DNA of 64,000 nt from Macrotrachela quadricornifera (taxonomy: Eukaryota; Rotifera; Eurotatoria; Philodinida; Philodinidae): assembly GCA_022393335.1 (NCBI GenBank), contig JAJEKB010021564.1:268963-332962 (forward strand), read 5' to 3'. The position numbers were made by a program, and so were the translations under genes. Shown here piece after piece: positions 10,122-21,895 of this stretch. The first letter of the stretch is position 1. Every line of letters starts with the position of its first letter. The notes beneath the pieces are model-generated. The model did not search any database, was not told where the DNA came from, and saw only the letters and a list, made by a program, of their open reading frames with translations.

Positions 10122-11039
10122 TCATGGCAGATCAATTGCAAACCGTTGTATCCGATTATTCCAAAATTCGGTAACATAAAGATCACCTTGTCTATCAAAT
10201 GACAATCCCACTGGCCAATTGAATTGATTTGGTTGTACTCCTTGACCATTTCCACCAGCAATAACATTTCCTTGTTGTGCTCCTTTAGGCCAACGTACAA
10301 TTCGATGATTCCGTTCATCTGCTACATAAATAGTACCTAATTGATCAACGAGAACTACATTAGGATAACTCAATTGTGTCAAACCACTTCCATCTCCTTG
10401 TCCACCAGCAACAACAACACCTTCTTTCGCACCTTCTCTCCATTTCATTACACGATGATTGTTATGATCAGACACAAATATTGAATGTTCTCGATCAATG
10501 AATATATAAAAGGGTCCATTAAGCTGATTGAGATGAATTCCTTGTCCATTTCCACCTGCCACTACTATTCCTTGTGATCCATCCATGCGATATCGTCTTA
10601 CCTCATGCTTATCATGCTCAACGACATAGAGAAATCCATTTCCATTCATTGTCAAACCCCAACAAGAGATATTCGAGATAATTGTTTCTCCACTTGTTCC
10701 ATTTTTACGAGACCATCTAACTACTCTTTTATTTCCGTGGTCACAAATAATAAGACTATCTCGTTCTTTATCCAAAATTACATCTGTTGGATTATTCATT
10801 TGATGAGTACCATTTCCTTTTCCATGTCCTCCTGCCACTACTTGTCCATTTGTCTCGCCAGATTTCCATGCCACAACACGGTGATTCCAACAATCAGCAA
10901 CATAAATAGTCTGATCATCATCTACGCATAAACCACGAGGGCTAGAGAGCGTTGCAGTTTTTCCAGATATTGTACGACCATTCTTATTCCATTTGGCATT
11001 TGGAGGAATATCTATCAAATTGAAACCTAGTGGTATCAA
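10122..11039 (-). CDS. NHL-repeat beta-propeller protein (5' exon not found)
   Basis: About 300 residues made of five to six NHL repeats. Each has the pattern of a hydrophobic strand, D, then an I-Y/F-V-A/S-D core followed by NHRVVRW-like residues (IYVADCWNHRVVAW, IFVSDHNNHRVMKW, IYVADERNHRIVRW, LYVTEFWNNRIQRF), with VVAGGxGxG linkers. NHL repeats fold into a propeller used for protein or ligand binding; many rotifer paralogues are secreted or attached to receptors. The last codons are FAIDLP. The frame has no ATG at its start (the first codon is TTG). A pyrimidine-rich CACTAG at about 11027-11032 (minus strand) looks like an acceptor, so the first exon, probably with a signal peptide, lies upstream and was not identified with confidence. 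Confidence 0.85.
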   Translation of the reverse strand: MIPLGFNLIDIPPNAKWNKNGRTISGKTATLSSPRGLCVDDDQTIYVADCWNHRVVAWKSGETNGQVVAGGHGKGNGTHQMNNPTDVILDKERDSLIICDHGNKRVVRWSRKNGTSGETIISNISCWGLTMNGNGFLYVVEHDKHEVRRYRMDGSQGIVVAGGNGQGIHLNQLNGPFYIFIDREHSIFVSDHNNHRVMKWREGAKEGVVVAGGQGDGSGLTQLSYPNVVLVDQLGTIYVADERNHRIVRWPKGAQQGNVIAGGNGQGVQPNQFNWPVGLSFDRQGDLYVTEFWNNRIQRFAIDLP

Positions 11040-11416
11040 AATAAAGAGACAATATCATGATTAAAATGAATCTTTCATATTTAGTTAAATTATAAGAAAA
11101 GAGTAAAATTTCCGGAAGGTTATTTTTCCTCCCTTTGGTGTTATTTGAGAAGACAAGTACTGTGATAATATATTTCACCAGTGTGCACATCAATCATTTA
11201 GATACAATCTTATGAATATTCACACAGTGATAAGAGAAAATCAATTGTCAATGAAGTATTTCCTAAATCTCTTATGTATTGAAATAATTATCGGAAAAGT
11301 AAAAGTGAGGTAGTTTAATGATGATGGATATTTCTTATTCTTTTGAGGTTCTTTCTTTCAGATATATTACTTTATTGAAATTAATATGGAAAAATTTTAA
11401 AAACTACGTTCATTCC

Positions 11417-11437
11417 CACCCTCACCCTCACCCTCAT
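11417..11437. repeat. Short (CCCTCA)n array, telomere-like hexamer
   Basis: Three consecutive CCCTCA units, complementary to TGAGGG. The same hexamer occurs at 45008-45030 and 63845-63866, among others. Confidence 0.8.
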
Positions 11438-11595
11438 GATTTTGGCGTAACCTATATATGTGCCTATTTTGTTTCTATTTTGTGGAGTGTCGAAGTAAGG
11501 CAAAACTTTGGTGGATCAAGCTGAAATTTATAGGAGTGACTACTAGTTCTGGTCTCTACAATTGCTGAAAGTTTCACGCAAAATGACCTTTATTT

Positions 11596-11993
11596 TCATA
11601 GGGAGCCAATTTCATCGCTTATCGACTCCCCTCCTTTGTCACAATCAGAACAAAAAGTTTTTATTTTCTTTGTTGCTTCATGGCTCGCCGCTCTTGATTG
11701 TTGTTGTCTGATTTTTCTCATATCATCCAACGCAGCATCTTCGAGCTTGTAATCCGCGAGTTTGCACTTCGTTTGGCTTGTTGGAAGTTCTCTCGGACTA
11801 GGTTTTAGATTCTCAAATTGTACTTTCTTTGTAAATCAAATAAGCATTTACTATTGATATTCTAAATATCATCTCAAATGCCACCTTTTGATACGAGTTT
11901 TTGGACTGTCTGAGGCATATATAGTATGTTGATAATCGATCGGATAAATCTATATCTTGTTTTCCTTTGTTGTCTTACACTCTCATCTTTCAT
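11596..11993 (-). CDS. Possible small two-exon gene, unknown function
   Basis: On the minus strand, an ATG at 11993 opens 33 codons to a GTATCA donor (11894). A 68-base gap with GT..AG ends (11827-11894) follows. A second frame then runs to a TGA at 11596-11598, giving 109 residues in total. The product is basic and Lys/Arg/Gln-rich, with a late CSDC motif (FCSDCDKGG). Its base composition is less AT-rich than the flanks, which is the main reason to suspect coding. No family is recognised. It could equally be a relic of a transposon-encoded exon. Confidence 0.25.
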
Positions 11994-13232
11994 ACAACTA
12001 AAAAGAAAGAATGAAAGATAATGCTACGAAAAGAATGTAAAAGACAAAATTAAAAGTTTGCTTCTTTCTTTCATTGTTACTGCAAATAGCTGCACATACT
12101 GAAAATATCAATGAGCGCATTCATCGAGCGTGGACACACATAAAAATTGATATATTGAAGCTGTTTTCTTCGGAAAACCTAATCGTCGTGAAAGGATAAT
12201 TGTGTGTGCGTATTTTCTATCTTCATTCTCGCTCCGAGGTCGTCTGGTATGTTTCGATATTTCCACGTTTACTCTCAGAATAATCATGTGATGATTAAAT
12301 TTGAAGTAATAATTGTCATATTATTTTCACGGATCCAATTATAAAATAATTACAGCTTAGTTAGATATACGCGAACATAGAAGAAACATTGATATCACAA
12401 TGCAACAGAGACGTGGATAAGTTGTAGCTTCTCAAGGGGTGCTACACGCTACCTTAACGTACTATGAATATAAAAGGTTGCTTATGCATACAAAAGTGCT
12501 TTTATACAGGTAGACATTTGAGTGAACATTGTTATCAGAAATAGAGAAATAAGATTAAATAAAACTGATGTTTCTTTTTTTTCCGAGGTATTCTAATAAG
12601 TCCTCATTTGATTTATAATATCTTACCTTTCTTGACTATTCTAATGAGGTACTCTTCACCCAAATTTTAATTATAAGTGGGATAAAGATTTATTCTTGAC
12701 CATTTTGTATTCTAAGAAAAAAGTGCTGGCTCGCATTTTTTGGACTTATTTTCAAAGTGGTATCAAGCTCTTACTGCTTTATTTCTATTCAAACTCAAAT
12801 TAGACAACTTATGTACCTCTCAAAATCTATCTGATATCACTGAAATTGATATCAAAGATAAATATGATATTCTGGAAAAATACATCTATTGCAAAACAAA
12901 ATATATAAACTCACGTTTCACTTTGAATAAACATAAATGTGTCTCTTCTTGATGGGTAACATTCAGTACTTGACAGATAAAATGATTTAATTTGAAAATA
13001 TTTCTGAGCATTAGAAGTGTCGAATTTTAAAAATATATAATATTCGGAAGACAACAACTAACTTTTATTATTATTATTTTTCTTTTGAATAAACTTTCAA
13101 TTTTATTTAATGTATGTATGATTTATCTATGAATATTATTAACTATCTATTCAGTTAGGAAATCTCATCATAAAACTACTTAATTATGTAAGAAATAAAA
13201 ATAAATGTAATTCTACTAATATGAAATGTATT
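11994..13232. other. Intergenic, no gene seen
   Basis: AT-rich. Short open frames (for example at 12740-12952) have no recognisable features. Nothing else is supported. Confidence 0.4.
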
Positions 13233-14091
13233 TTACTTACGGCAAACGTTTAAATCAGTAATCATTCTTTTGAAAGAAATCTTTTCGATTGATGAATTAT
13301 TTAAAAAACATATGCTTTTAGATGGCTTTTCTCTTAATCGTTTAATCAAATGTTGAAATAATTTTGGATCATAATCAAGAAACACATTACTTTTGTTATC
13401 AAATTTTGTAACGTTCGACGATTTAACAATATTACCCAAAGTAGAATTAGATATTTGATCAAATGTTTTACGTTGATTTGTAATTATTTGACCACCAACA
13501 TTAAAGGTAATAATTTTATTTTCTAATGAGGATATTTGGTTAAGATTTAATTTTTTAATCATTTTTTTAAATGGTTCAATAAGTGAAGGTTGAGAAGGAG
13601 GATAAAAGTTAATTATATTATTTTTATCTAATATTTGTAATTGATCAAGTAAATGACGAAAAAGAATTGGATTAAAATCTAAAAAATAATTTCCTTTTTT
13701 ATCCATAGGTAATCTTTGTTCCCAATCACCATTAAACATTATTGAAAGAATTGATTTTGGAGAACGAGTAAGTGTTTCACGAGTTGTCATCATTATTTCA
13801 CCTCCAACATTAAGCTGAATAATATTTCTATTGTTAATACATCTTTCCAATTCACCTTGACTTAATAGTTGACTTTCATCACATTTCACATAGAGTTGTG
13901 GTTTTAGAACTGCATCAGAATCTTCTTCATGTATTGATTTACTTCTTTTCGATTGAATAGTAATTATGGAAGTGTTGTTATAATTTACCCATATTATAAC
14001 AAACAATATCAACTAATTTATACAATCATATTTCAAATCTATATTTTTATCAAATGATTAAAATACTTACTATACGTGGGGGAAATGACAT
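13233..14091 (-). CDS. Tandem BTB/POZ (K+-channel T1-type, KCTD-like) protein
   Basis: Two T1-type BTB domains in tandem. The first begins IIQLNVGGEIMMTTRETL and contains FLDFNPILFRHLLDQL. The second begins ITFNVGGQIITNQRKTF and contains FLDYDPKLFQHLIKRL. In KCTD proteins this domain drives oligomerisation and often recruits cullin-3; that role here is inference. The main exon (13233-14012) has no initiating ATG. A likely first exon at 14071-14091 (ATG, seven codons) ends in GTAAGT, and the 58-base gap ends in TTAG in phase 0 with the main frame. At the 3' end the sequence TGCCGTAAGTAA contains a strong donor, so the stop at 13233 may be read-through and a short final exon may follow. No ion-channel segment is present. 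Confidence 0.75.
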
Positions 14092-15189
14092 ATTTAGGTT
14101 TTTTTAGAAAGAAAATATGCTATACTTTCTTTTCTTAGTATTTATAGAAGAAAAGATACGTTGTATCTTTTTCTCATCTTAGTGGAGACTATTAATGATG
14201 TCATGAATATGATGACAGTGAAGTAAACAAGACATTAGCGAGAGAGAAAAAGAATCTTTATACTTATTTTTCTCAAATAATATCGTTACTACCACAACAA
14301 AATGTATTCTCGTCTCAGAAATATTTTATTTGCGCCTATTTTGCCTTTTATGCATATAATATTTCCAAACGAGATAATATCGATGCACAGAAAGAGAGAA
14401 AATACCAAAGAGTGAGAAAATTTTGTATCTCTATAGATATTTATATATACATTTTATAAAATCTGAAGATGAATAAATCTGTACAAAAAATGAAAGAAAG
14501 AAATTCGACAAAAAAATGTATTCAATATAAAAAAAATAATATAGTTATTTCTATAACAAGTAGTGCTCATTCTGTAGATTTACTGACCCTTTTATGGAAG
14601 AAATTTTGTATAATTATCACAGAAATTAATGTCGATTTTGATTACATCATATCTCACAGTCTTCTTGATCGCATGAAAGCTAGGAAACTAACATTCACTA
14701 CTGTTTAGTGATGATTATTTTATAGAAATATTCCTATCTGTGACTCATATATAATTGATAATCGTCATTTTAACTAATTTTTTCATGAAATAAACCTTAT
14801 TTATTGTATTTATGTTAACCTTCTACGATCCAGTAGGATATATATTTCTCACCTCAAGAACTTTCAAATCTTGGAGATATGTTTTCAATAAATATTGAAA
14901 ACTGGTGAGGATCCGTACAAAACTATGTGAATGATAGAGTGTATGGAGAATAGAAAAAAACACACCGTGTCGTGTTTTTTCAGCCTCTAAAAAGTTAATT
15001 TTCGTCAGAAATTTTGAAACTAAGATAGATACGTAAGAAGACAACTAATCCTTGAATCTTTCAAATACGGTATGATTTTTTATTCGAAACTTTCTTTTTG
15101 GCTAAAAATTTTGATCATTACTGTAATCGACTGCTTGAAAAACATGCTTATTTTCAAAAAGCTTGTCAGCGCAGTCCCTTTGGGACTAA
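14092..15189. other. Intergenic, no gene seen
   Basis: AT-rich with several short open frames, none with a recognisable domain, signal peptide or repeat. Confidence 0.4.
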
Positions 15190-15601
15190 AATGTGGAACT
15201 CACATATCTTTAAACAACTGAGCCTCAGATAAACAGGACTGTCGCGAGGGGCTAAAGATTGGGGATGGGACAAAAATTCTTTTAAAAGTGTCTATAAATT
15301 ATCGAAATTTTGAAGAAAAAAGAAAATTTCTCAAGATTGGGGGAGGCATCCCCCCGTTCTCCCTGGTCCCGATAGCCCTGCAGATAAATAAACATAGGAA
15401 CCAATTTCTGTATCGTGCCTGCTTGTAATGGAGAGAAATGTCTGTAATGAAGGGGTGTCTGTAATGAAGGGGTGTCTGTAATGGAGGGGTGTCTGTAATG
15501 AAGGGGTGTCTGTAATGGTGATGTCTGTAAGGGGGGCGGGGGGGAGCCGCAAAACTTCGACTTAAAACTTACACTCACATTTTTTCATATGTGAGTTCCA
15601 C
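15190..15601. mobile_element. Small inverted-repeat element with internal 17-bp tandem repeats
   Basis: The left end GTGGAACTCACATAT and the right end ATATGTGAGTTCCAC are exact inverted copies about 400 bp apart. Inside is a GC-rich, slightly conserved stretch (15340-15380) and the tandem array at 15427-15535. No transposase frame is seen, and a target duplication is not clear. Confidence 0.5.
15427..15535. repeat. 17-bp tandem repeat (AATGAAGGGGTGTCTGT)
   Basis: Four to five copies of the unit with single-base changes, the last ones degenerate. The apparent reading frames across it are repeat artefacts. Confidence 0.85.
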
Positions 15602-15604
15602 AAA

Positions 15605-16325
15605 ATACAAAAAATTATTTCCATGTTTTTCGGTTTATGATCTTTTGATCTTATGTTCAAGCTCTTTCAGTATATTTAGTTGTTGTTGTTGTTTTTATTG
15701 AAAAGAGCATGTCAAGATGTAGAGAAGAGTCTAGCAGAAATAAATTATTTGCTTGCTTGTATGCCTGCATAGGATCAAAAGAAACGTAAGAGTTGATCGA
15801 ATGGTAACCGAGGTCGAGGAATTCAGATCTGAAGTCAGTTTTCTAAAAATATTTTGAAGCTCAATTTTTTAAACAAACAACAAGTTTTTAACATAGAATA
15901 TTTGTTTTTATAAAGTTTGGTCAAAGCCAGTTGAGGTGGGAAAGTTTGAATCTGACTTTGGTTTTTTTAATTTTATAAATGAATAGCTTGACCGTAGTTT
16001 AGAAACACGATTTCTACGAGAAAGAGCTGAGCAAATCTTTAAACGAGCGTTACTTGTGTGTATAAACATTTACGTAATTAGACATTCATTGTTGGCATCG
16101 TTTTTGAGTCGTGAAACTTATGATTCATTTTCTTCATTAATATCTTTCAGATTCTGTGCAGAGTATTTTATGCAAAGAGAAATGTCATCAGAATTGAACT
16201 AAATTATTCTTCCAGATTTATCGAAGTCTTTTTTCTTAGTCTGACATGACAAATTTTTTTTTTGTTTATTGTGAAGGAAAATTTTCAGTTGTATTCGATG
16301 GATATCTATAAAATAACGGTTTTTA
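15605..16325. other. Intergenic, no gene seen
   Basis: AT-rich with short poly-T tracts and no supported coding frame. Confidence 0.4.
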
Positions 16326-16329
16326 CATA

Positions 16330-16825
16330 TCAGGTACAATAACACCAACATCAATATCTGATTCGTCAAGCTTTTGGCCATTTGATAATAATACTTAAGA
16401 CAATTTATCACGCTTTGATGGAGGAGTTGTTGGTTGTCCTAGGTATAGAATTCCTGGAATAAATGCTTATGATTCTGCTTTATCACTTAATCCGAACAAT
16501 CAACAATTTGTTAATGTATCATTACATCGAACCCTTATTAATAGAAGTTTTACAGTTGAAATGTCGTTTTATTGTACTAGTTTAATAAATGATGACTGTG
16601 GACTTTTTGGTTAACATCATAATCACATTACCAATCTTATCTAATTCAAACAAATACTTGGTCTCATGTGGCTTTTGTATATGATTATTTATCATCAACA
16701 CAGCAAATTTATCTAGATGGAACATTAGATAGAAATCACTCATCCCATCCTTATCAAGATATGTTAGGACCTACTTTTATTGGAAAAACGGTACAAGATA
16801 ACATTTTTCATTATTTTTCTCAGTA
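16330..16825 (+). pseudogene. LamG/concanavalin-like domain relic
   Basis: Translation in one frame gives FWPFDNN, a stop, then DNLSRFDGGVVGC and a region of beta-strand character ending CGLFG followed by TAA. After a frameshift the sequence continues as WSHVAFVYDY, QQIYLDGTLD and GPTFIGK. The W-H-VAFVYD, IYLDG and FIGK series is typical of a LamG/concanavalin-A-like lectin domain, which is common in rotifer surface proteins. At least two in-frame stops and one shift make this a pseudogene. A possible acceptor (CAG) lies just before 16333. The parent protein is not identified. Confidence 0.6.
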
Positions 16826-17290
16826 AGATGATATTTTTATTTGACGAATATTATATATATATATATTGTCTAAGGGAGGAAAGTTACCATTATGTTACCA
16901 GTTACTTCGTAATGTAACGGTAACTCTCTTTTTCAACTGGAAGTAGTTCACGCCCAATGTGTTTATCAATAGTTGAATGTCAATAATAACAACAAGCCTG
17001 ATACTATTATTGCAAACATTGATGAAAGCAATGTTCGTGTCTTTTTAGCATGTTAAAACTAATTCATAATATCTTTCTAATAGTTTTTTTTAGTAAGAGC
17101 ATCAATGCTGCCAATTATTCCGCTTTTATATATGGACACATGTTTATTAAATTTCAAGTTCAAAAGAAAGCTGTATGCGTGGTATTTTATTCAAATATAA
17201 CTTTATTAAGTCACAATCAAGATTCTAGAGAAGTCTCTTATACAGGAATGTCCAAAATTTACCTATATTACGAATAAATTCATAGATGCT
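16826..17290. other. Intergenic, no supported gene
   Basis: Contains an (AT)n run at about 16853-16866 and a small imperfect palindrome with GTTACC/GGTAAC near 16885-16925. A 75-codon frame at 17050-17277 begins with a hydrophobic signal-like segment but shows no conserved feature. Confidence 0.35.
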
Positions 17291-17427
17291 CAGATTCGAT
17301 TTCTTTCGTTCATATACCATTCGATAGAGAATCTCGAGTAGGTAAGATGCCGTCGGCCGATATTCTTTCAGATTTTTTACCTACTCGAGATCTTCTGTTG
17401 AATGGTACATGAGCAAATGAAATCGGA
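17291..17427. repeat. Hairpin with about 52-bp arms
   Basis: The left arm 17291-17345 and right arm 17377-17427 are inverted copies. Shared cores are TCTCGAGTAGGTAA and ACCATTC, with an about 31-bp loop. It is probably a tiny foldback or MITE. Confidence 0.7.
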
Positions 17428-18530
17428 GTGGAAAACCTAAGAATGGTCCTTCGCTACCCTTGGATATCTCGTTTGTGATCATTTAAGCAGATACTCTACC
17501 GAGGAGTAGTCTGATAGGGACGAAGTTGTGATTACAGTATCTCAATTCATCTTCTCTATCATTCAATCATCAATGAAACAAAAAAATGATGATCGTTAAT
17601 ATGCCTGTAATATTGTATTTGTACTGTTTATATTGATATTATTGTTTGCATAAAACATAATTATGTAAGAAATAAACTCAATAGCAACGCCCTTATTTGT
17701 TTCTTTTTATCACAAGGCCTGTTTATCGTTACTTTTATTTTCAAATAATCCCTTTTTTTTCTTTTTCTTTACACACGTTATACAATGAGATGCTAAACAT
17801 ACAAACATATATTATTTTTTTACCTTAACATGTAATGCATTCACACAGAATACGTAAAAAATGCATTAGCATTCGATTCGTCTATTATTAAGATTGATGA
17901 AGCATATATACTGAATGATTGCCGACAAAAAATAAGTGCAAATAGAAAAAAAAATACAGCTTCTTCATTCGATGTATGTATATATACACGTTAGGTGATT
18001 TCAGATCAAGCAAAAGTATTAGTTGAATACTATTATCTTTTTTATAGAGTAAGTATACCCATCTATTTCTGATACTGATACACTGTGGGAAAAATTTCCC
18101 AAGAATACCAAAAACAAAGTCATACAAGAATGAAAACAAGTAATTTGAGCAAGAACTATACTTCTACATCAATTATCTTTAATTAGACTTTGTGAGAAAG
18201 TTTCAGTTTTATAAAGACAGTTAAAATTTATGTTCCGTTACATTAATTACTTCGATTTGATAATTTTTCCTAAGAAGTTTTATGTCCAGTATATCGATTT
18301 TCGAGACATAGTTTTTATGAAATACAATTTAAAAGCAATGTTGAAGTGAGTGAGCATACAAAAATCGTTTACAGATTCATCGATCAGTCGAAGATCAAAA
18401 CTATTTAACAAAAAATGATGAAGTAGACCGTGATATTACACTTAGAATTCATTTTAGATTAGAATTTTTAATAATAACTACTACATTCTATCACATATAA
18501 TATAGAAACATCAATTCAATTCTGATAATC
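17428..18530. other. Intergenic, no gene seen
   Basis: AT-rich, with no open frame supported by composition or motifs. It includes the upstream region of the zinc-repeat gene at 18531. Confidence 0.4.
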
Positions 18531-18818
18531 ATGAATAATTATATATGTCCTCGTTGTGATGGTAGTGGTAAATCCACGGAAACAACAGCAGGTTGCAGAC
18601 CATGTAATGGAAAAGGTACTATTACTGGTAACTTGATCTTATGTTATCGTTGTAATGGCAATGGAAAATCTAAGGAAACAACAGCGGATTGCAAAGGATG
18701 CAATGGAAAAGGTGCCATTCCTAGTAGCGCTAATAAATGCAGTGGTTGTAATGGTAGTGGAAAATCGTCGTCGACTACAGCAGATTGCAACGTGTGTAAT
18801 GGAAAAGGTTATAAATAG
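18531..18818 (+). CDS. Small DnaJ-type zinc-repeat protein (no J domain)
   Basis: A 95-residue product built from three tandem repeats of about 31 residues, each holding two CxxCxGxG half-sites: CPRCDGSG/CRPCNGKG, CYRCNGNG/CKGCNGKG and CSGCNGSG/CNVCNGKG. This is the motif of the DnaJ/Hsp40 central zinc domain, which has four such motifs binding two zinc ions. Here there are six and no J domain or C-terminal substrate domain. The ATG at 18531 immediately precedes the first motif, and the frame ends right after the last, so the protein is essentially only zinc modules. It is likely a small cytosolic zinc-binding or redox/chaperone-like protein. That function is inference from the fold, and no partner is visible nearby. 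Confidence 0.75.
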   Translation: MNNYICPRCDGSGKSTETTAGCRPCNGKGTITGNLILCYRCNGNGKSKETTADCKGCNGKGAIPSSANKCSGCNGSGKSSSTTADCNVCNGKGYK

Positions 18819-19488
18819 CAAGATCTTTTCATCAAAGACTATTTGATCTTGCTGTGCGCCTATAAACTTTGATTTTCTTCAAAATGTTTTTAACTTCCAA
18901 GCATATTTTATAGATTTTATTAATAAAAAAACTTTCTAGAAAAAGCAATAAAGATAATGATTATCTTCATTCATCGTTAAACATGACCAATGTAAAAATA
19001 TTTTCTGTTCAAAATCTATTTTTTGCTGACATTAGAATGATAGACAAACAAATATTTCGTGTTTGGAGAATCTTCTTTTTCAGGAAAGGGAATAGAACGA
19101 TATAAGTTATCGTTCTTTCATCTTGCATTTACTACGTACAAGATGTAAAATGGAAAGGTGCTTTTTATAATCAAGCTTTGTATGTTCTGCACATATAACA
19201 GCGATTATTTTGACATCACTTTAAAAAAGAAATAATTTAATATAAATTCACGTACTCATCATTATTAATAACTCGATGAAAATTCTGCTGAAGATTACCA
19301 AATCATGGTTTCTATTTAATGCGATTATTTTTTCACACATTATTGATCAATATTTTCTTTTGACAATAAATATATTTCTTAAATATAAGATTTTATTGAA
19401 TGATTAAAAAAATTGATGAAAATCGATCGAAAATCTACTTTCATATATGAGCAATGCTCAGAATTAATGATTAATATGAAAAGACATA
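18819..19488. other. Intergenic, no gene seen
   Basis: AT-rich sequence downstream of the zinc-repeat gene. No other feature is supported. Confidence 0.4.
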
Positions 19489-19616
19489 CAGAGTGGCACA
19501 TAACATTTACTTTCCCCGTTCTTTATTTTTATATGTAAATGATATGATAAAGTGTTTTACACCAAATAAAAGCGCGTCGAAAACTGAATTAATTAATATT
19601 GAATAGTAAGTGTTAT

Positions 19617-19960
19617 CCCAGGTCAATGTTGCCTGGCCGTAAACAACCGTACACCTATCAAATACGGCAGAAAACGGCCGCTGTTCACGGTAACTGTTTA
19701 CAACCATCATATACGATGCTTTACGGAAAATTACGATAATAGTAAACTATAGCAGTAAATATCCATCGTTTACAACAAAGGTGACAATACGGTCACTGTA
19801 AACGGTATTCGGATGTTGTCGTAAAAAGCCGTAACAGCCAACTGTATGTACTTACTGTTTACGGCAATCATATACGATGCTTTACGCTGTATTACGATAA
19901 TAGTAAACTATATCGGTACATGTTCGTCGTTCGCGACTGACGTAATAACCGGATTACAGT
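19617..19960. repeat. CGTAAAC/GTTTACGG-rich block (left)
   Basis: A degenerate array of short motifs such as GTAAAC, TACGGT and CGTTTAC in both orientations. Two near-identical segments (TCATATACGATGCTTTACG) occur at about 19708 and 19869. It starts with CCCAGGTCAATGTT, which mirrors the end of the block at 22868-23119. Confidence 0.65.
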
Positions 19961-21728
19961 AAACGTTTAAATATTATCATAAATTACTATAGAAGCTAAA
20001 TATATCTATCTCATGTGAAATCAGAGTTCTACTTCGTATGCATCCGTACACAGCTATTGACATTGATAACCCACGCTTATCGACTAGAGTAAGAAAGCCA
20101 GGATTTAGTCTCTGAAAGATTTGAGCTTCCCAACACTGTTTTGAAACCTGATAAAAGTTGCAAAAGTATTAATTAAAACATTTTGTAATTGGTATCAGTA
20201 CTTGATAAGAAAGTTTTCATTTATGCATACTTTTGATTATTTTGTTATGAATATCATACGGTTTATGTATGTCTAACCAATATTTTCAAAAAGCGTTTTT
20301 ACTTACATAAAAATTTCGCTCGAGCTTTTACATTGAACATGATAAAAAATTATAACGATATTGATATATTCAATATCTTTTTAGCGAACTCTACAATGTG
20401 TTAATTTTTTAAGGTCTTTCACGAGATTTTTCCTTTTTGAAACTAATACTGTCGAATAGATTGCGTGTGTCTGCTGAACTATTTATAAAGAAAAGTATAT
20501 TGATAAAGGTTTGAGAAGATTTCGACATTAGCTTTTATGATAAAACTGCATATCAATATTTGATTATTTTGCATCCATATAGACAGTATAATGTATAGAC
20601 GTTCAATTTTGTTTCATTTTCTAAATAAATTTAAATGAGCACTATTTGATTAAGAGTGGTTCACATTTGATTATAATTAGTTAAAACCTTTGATTTTAAT
20701 CTAACTTCATTTCTCACTTTTTAAAAAACGATACAACTTTTTATATTGTTTGAAGCCGATTATAAACAAAGTGTAACTAGTGTGAAATACTGATGCTCTG
20801 CGGCCAATAGAAAACCCATCTAGCGGGGTATTGTTTAAGACAAATATGTACTCCTCGTTATCAAATGTCGAAATATTGAATGCATGTTAAAGAGATGAGG
20901 GAAGTTATTGAGTTTATCATAAGTTTACACATACAGAAGATAAATTTCTAGAAAGATGAGAAATAAAATTAAAAAGCATTTCATTTATTTAATTCTTTCA
21001 TACTCATACCGCTTTAAACTCTTTTTTAAATATTTTTTTTAAATTACTAAATTATGTTTCAGGAGATTTGTATTTCCATCAATGTCATCTTCGACACTGG
21101 ATCATTAATGCATTGAGAATATTGATTAGAGTCGAGATACCAGACAGGCTCCATTAAACAATGGCATCGTACAATCGTAACAGGTCCACTCTGGATTTTA
21201 ACAAACACAACTCAAAAATCATTGTATTCAATGACGGGAAAGAAACCACGTACTCTTAATGTATACAGAATACAATCTGAAAATTTTTAGTAAACAGAAC
21301 AAGGACAGAAAATATACAATTCTAAATTTTGCAAAAATCAAGAATATTTCAGGAAGAATAAAGTGACACAGGTTTCTCTAGTGGGTTTATAATAAATAAA
21401 ATGTAAGTATTATAGAGATTAATAGAGGCTCACCTTTTGCTGCTATTAAATGACATATTTCGTTTGACACTGCATTTGGTTCGATCGAAAGTACTATGGT
21501 TTATAAGTTAAACAAATTAATATCTGACAGTTTTTCCAAAAAGATTTTGAGCAAGTGTTCAATATCTCGTATTCCAAAAAATATGCATGTGAAATGTCTT
21601 TTATTAAAATTTCGAAATGTTTCTCTTTTGGTTTTTTAATAGAAAGTGATTTTTTTTTCTAATTGATATTCAGAAAAGGTAATATATAAGTTCACGATAT
21701 TTCTGTTTTATTGTATCTACTTATGTAG

Positions 21729-21895
21729 GTACAATAAATCCAGAGCTTTTAGAGACAATGAAGAGGGCTGAATATTATAGTGAACAACAACGTACATCAA
21801 GAAATAATCAGTTACGAAAACAAACAATTATCAATTTAACTGACGGTCTATTGCCATATGTTATTTGTGAAAAAAAATTCTTAGATAAATCTTGA
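21729..21895 (+). other. Exon-like open segment, unknown
   Basis: It follows a plausible acceptor (TTATGTAG). The frame reads through an acidic/basic helical segment (ELLETMKRAEYYSEQQ, LRKQTIINLTDGLLPYV) before a TGA. Its end overlaps the first copy of the local duplication. It could be a relic exon; no family is recognised. Confidence 0.25.

Noticed and set aside
15282..15578. Pro/Thr/His-rich frames on the minus strand
   Set aside because: They follow the 17-bp tandem repeat and the GC-rich core of a small inverted-repeat element.
17050..17277. 75-residue frame with a signal-peptide-like start
   Set aside because: Only a hydrophobic start; no conserved feature or splice context. AT-rich DNA commonly gives such frames.
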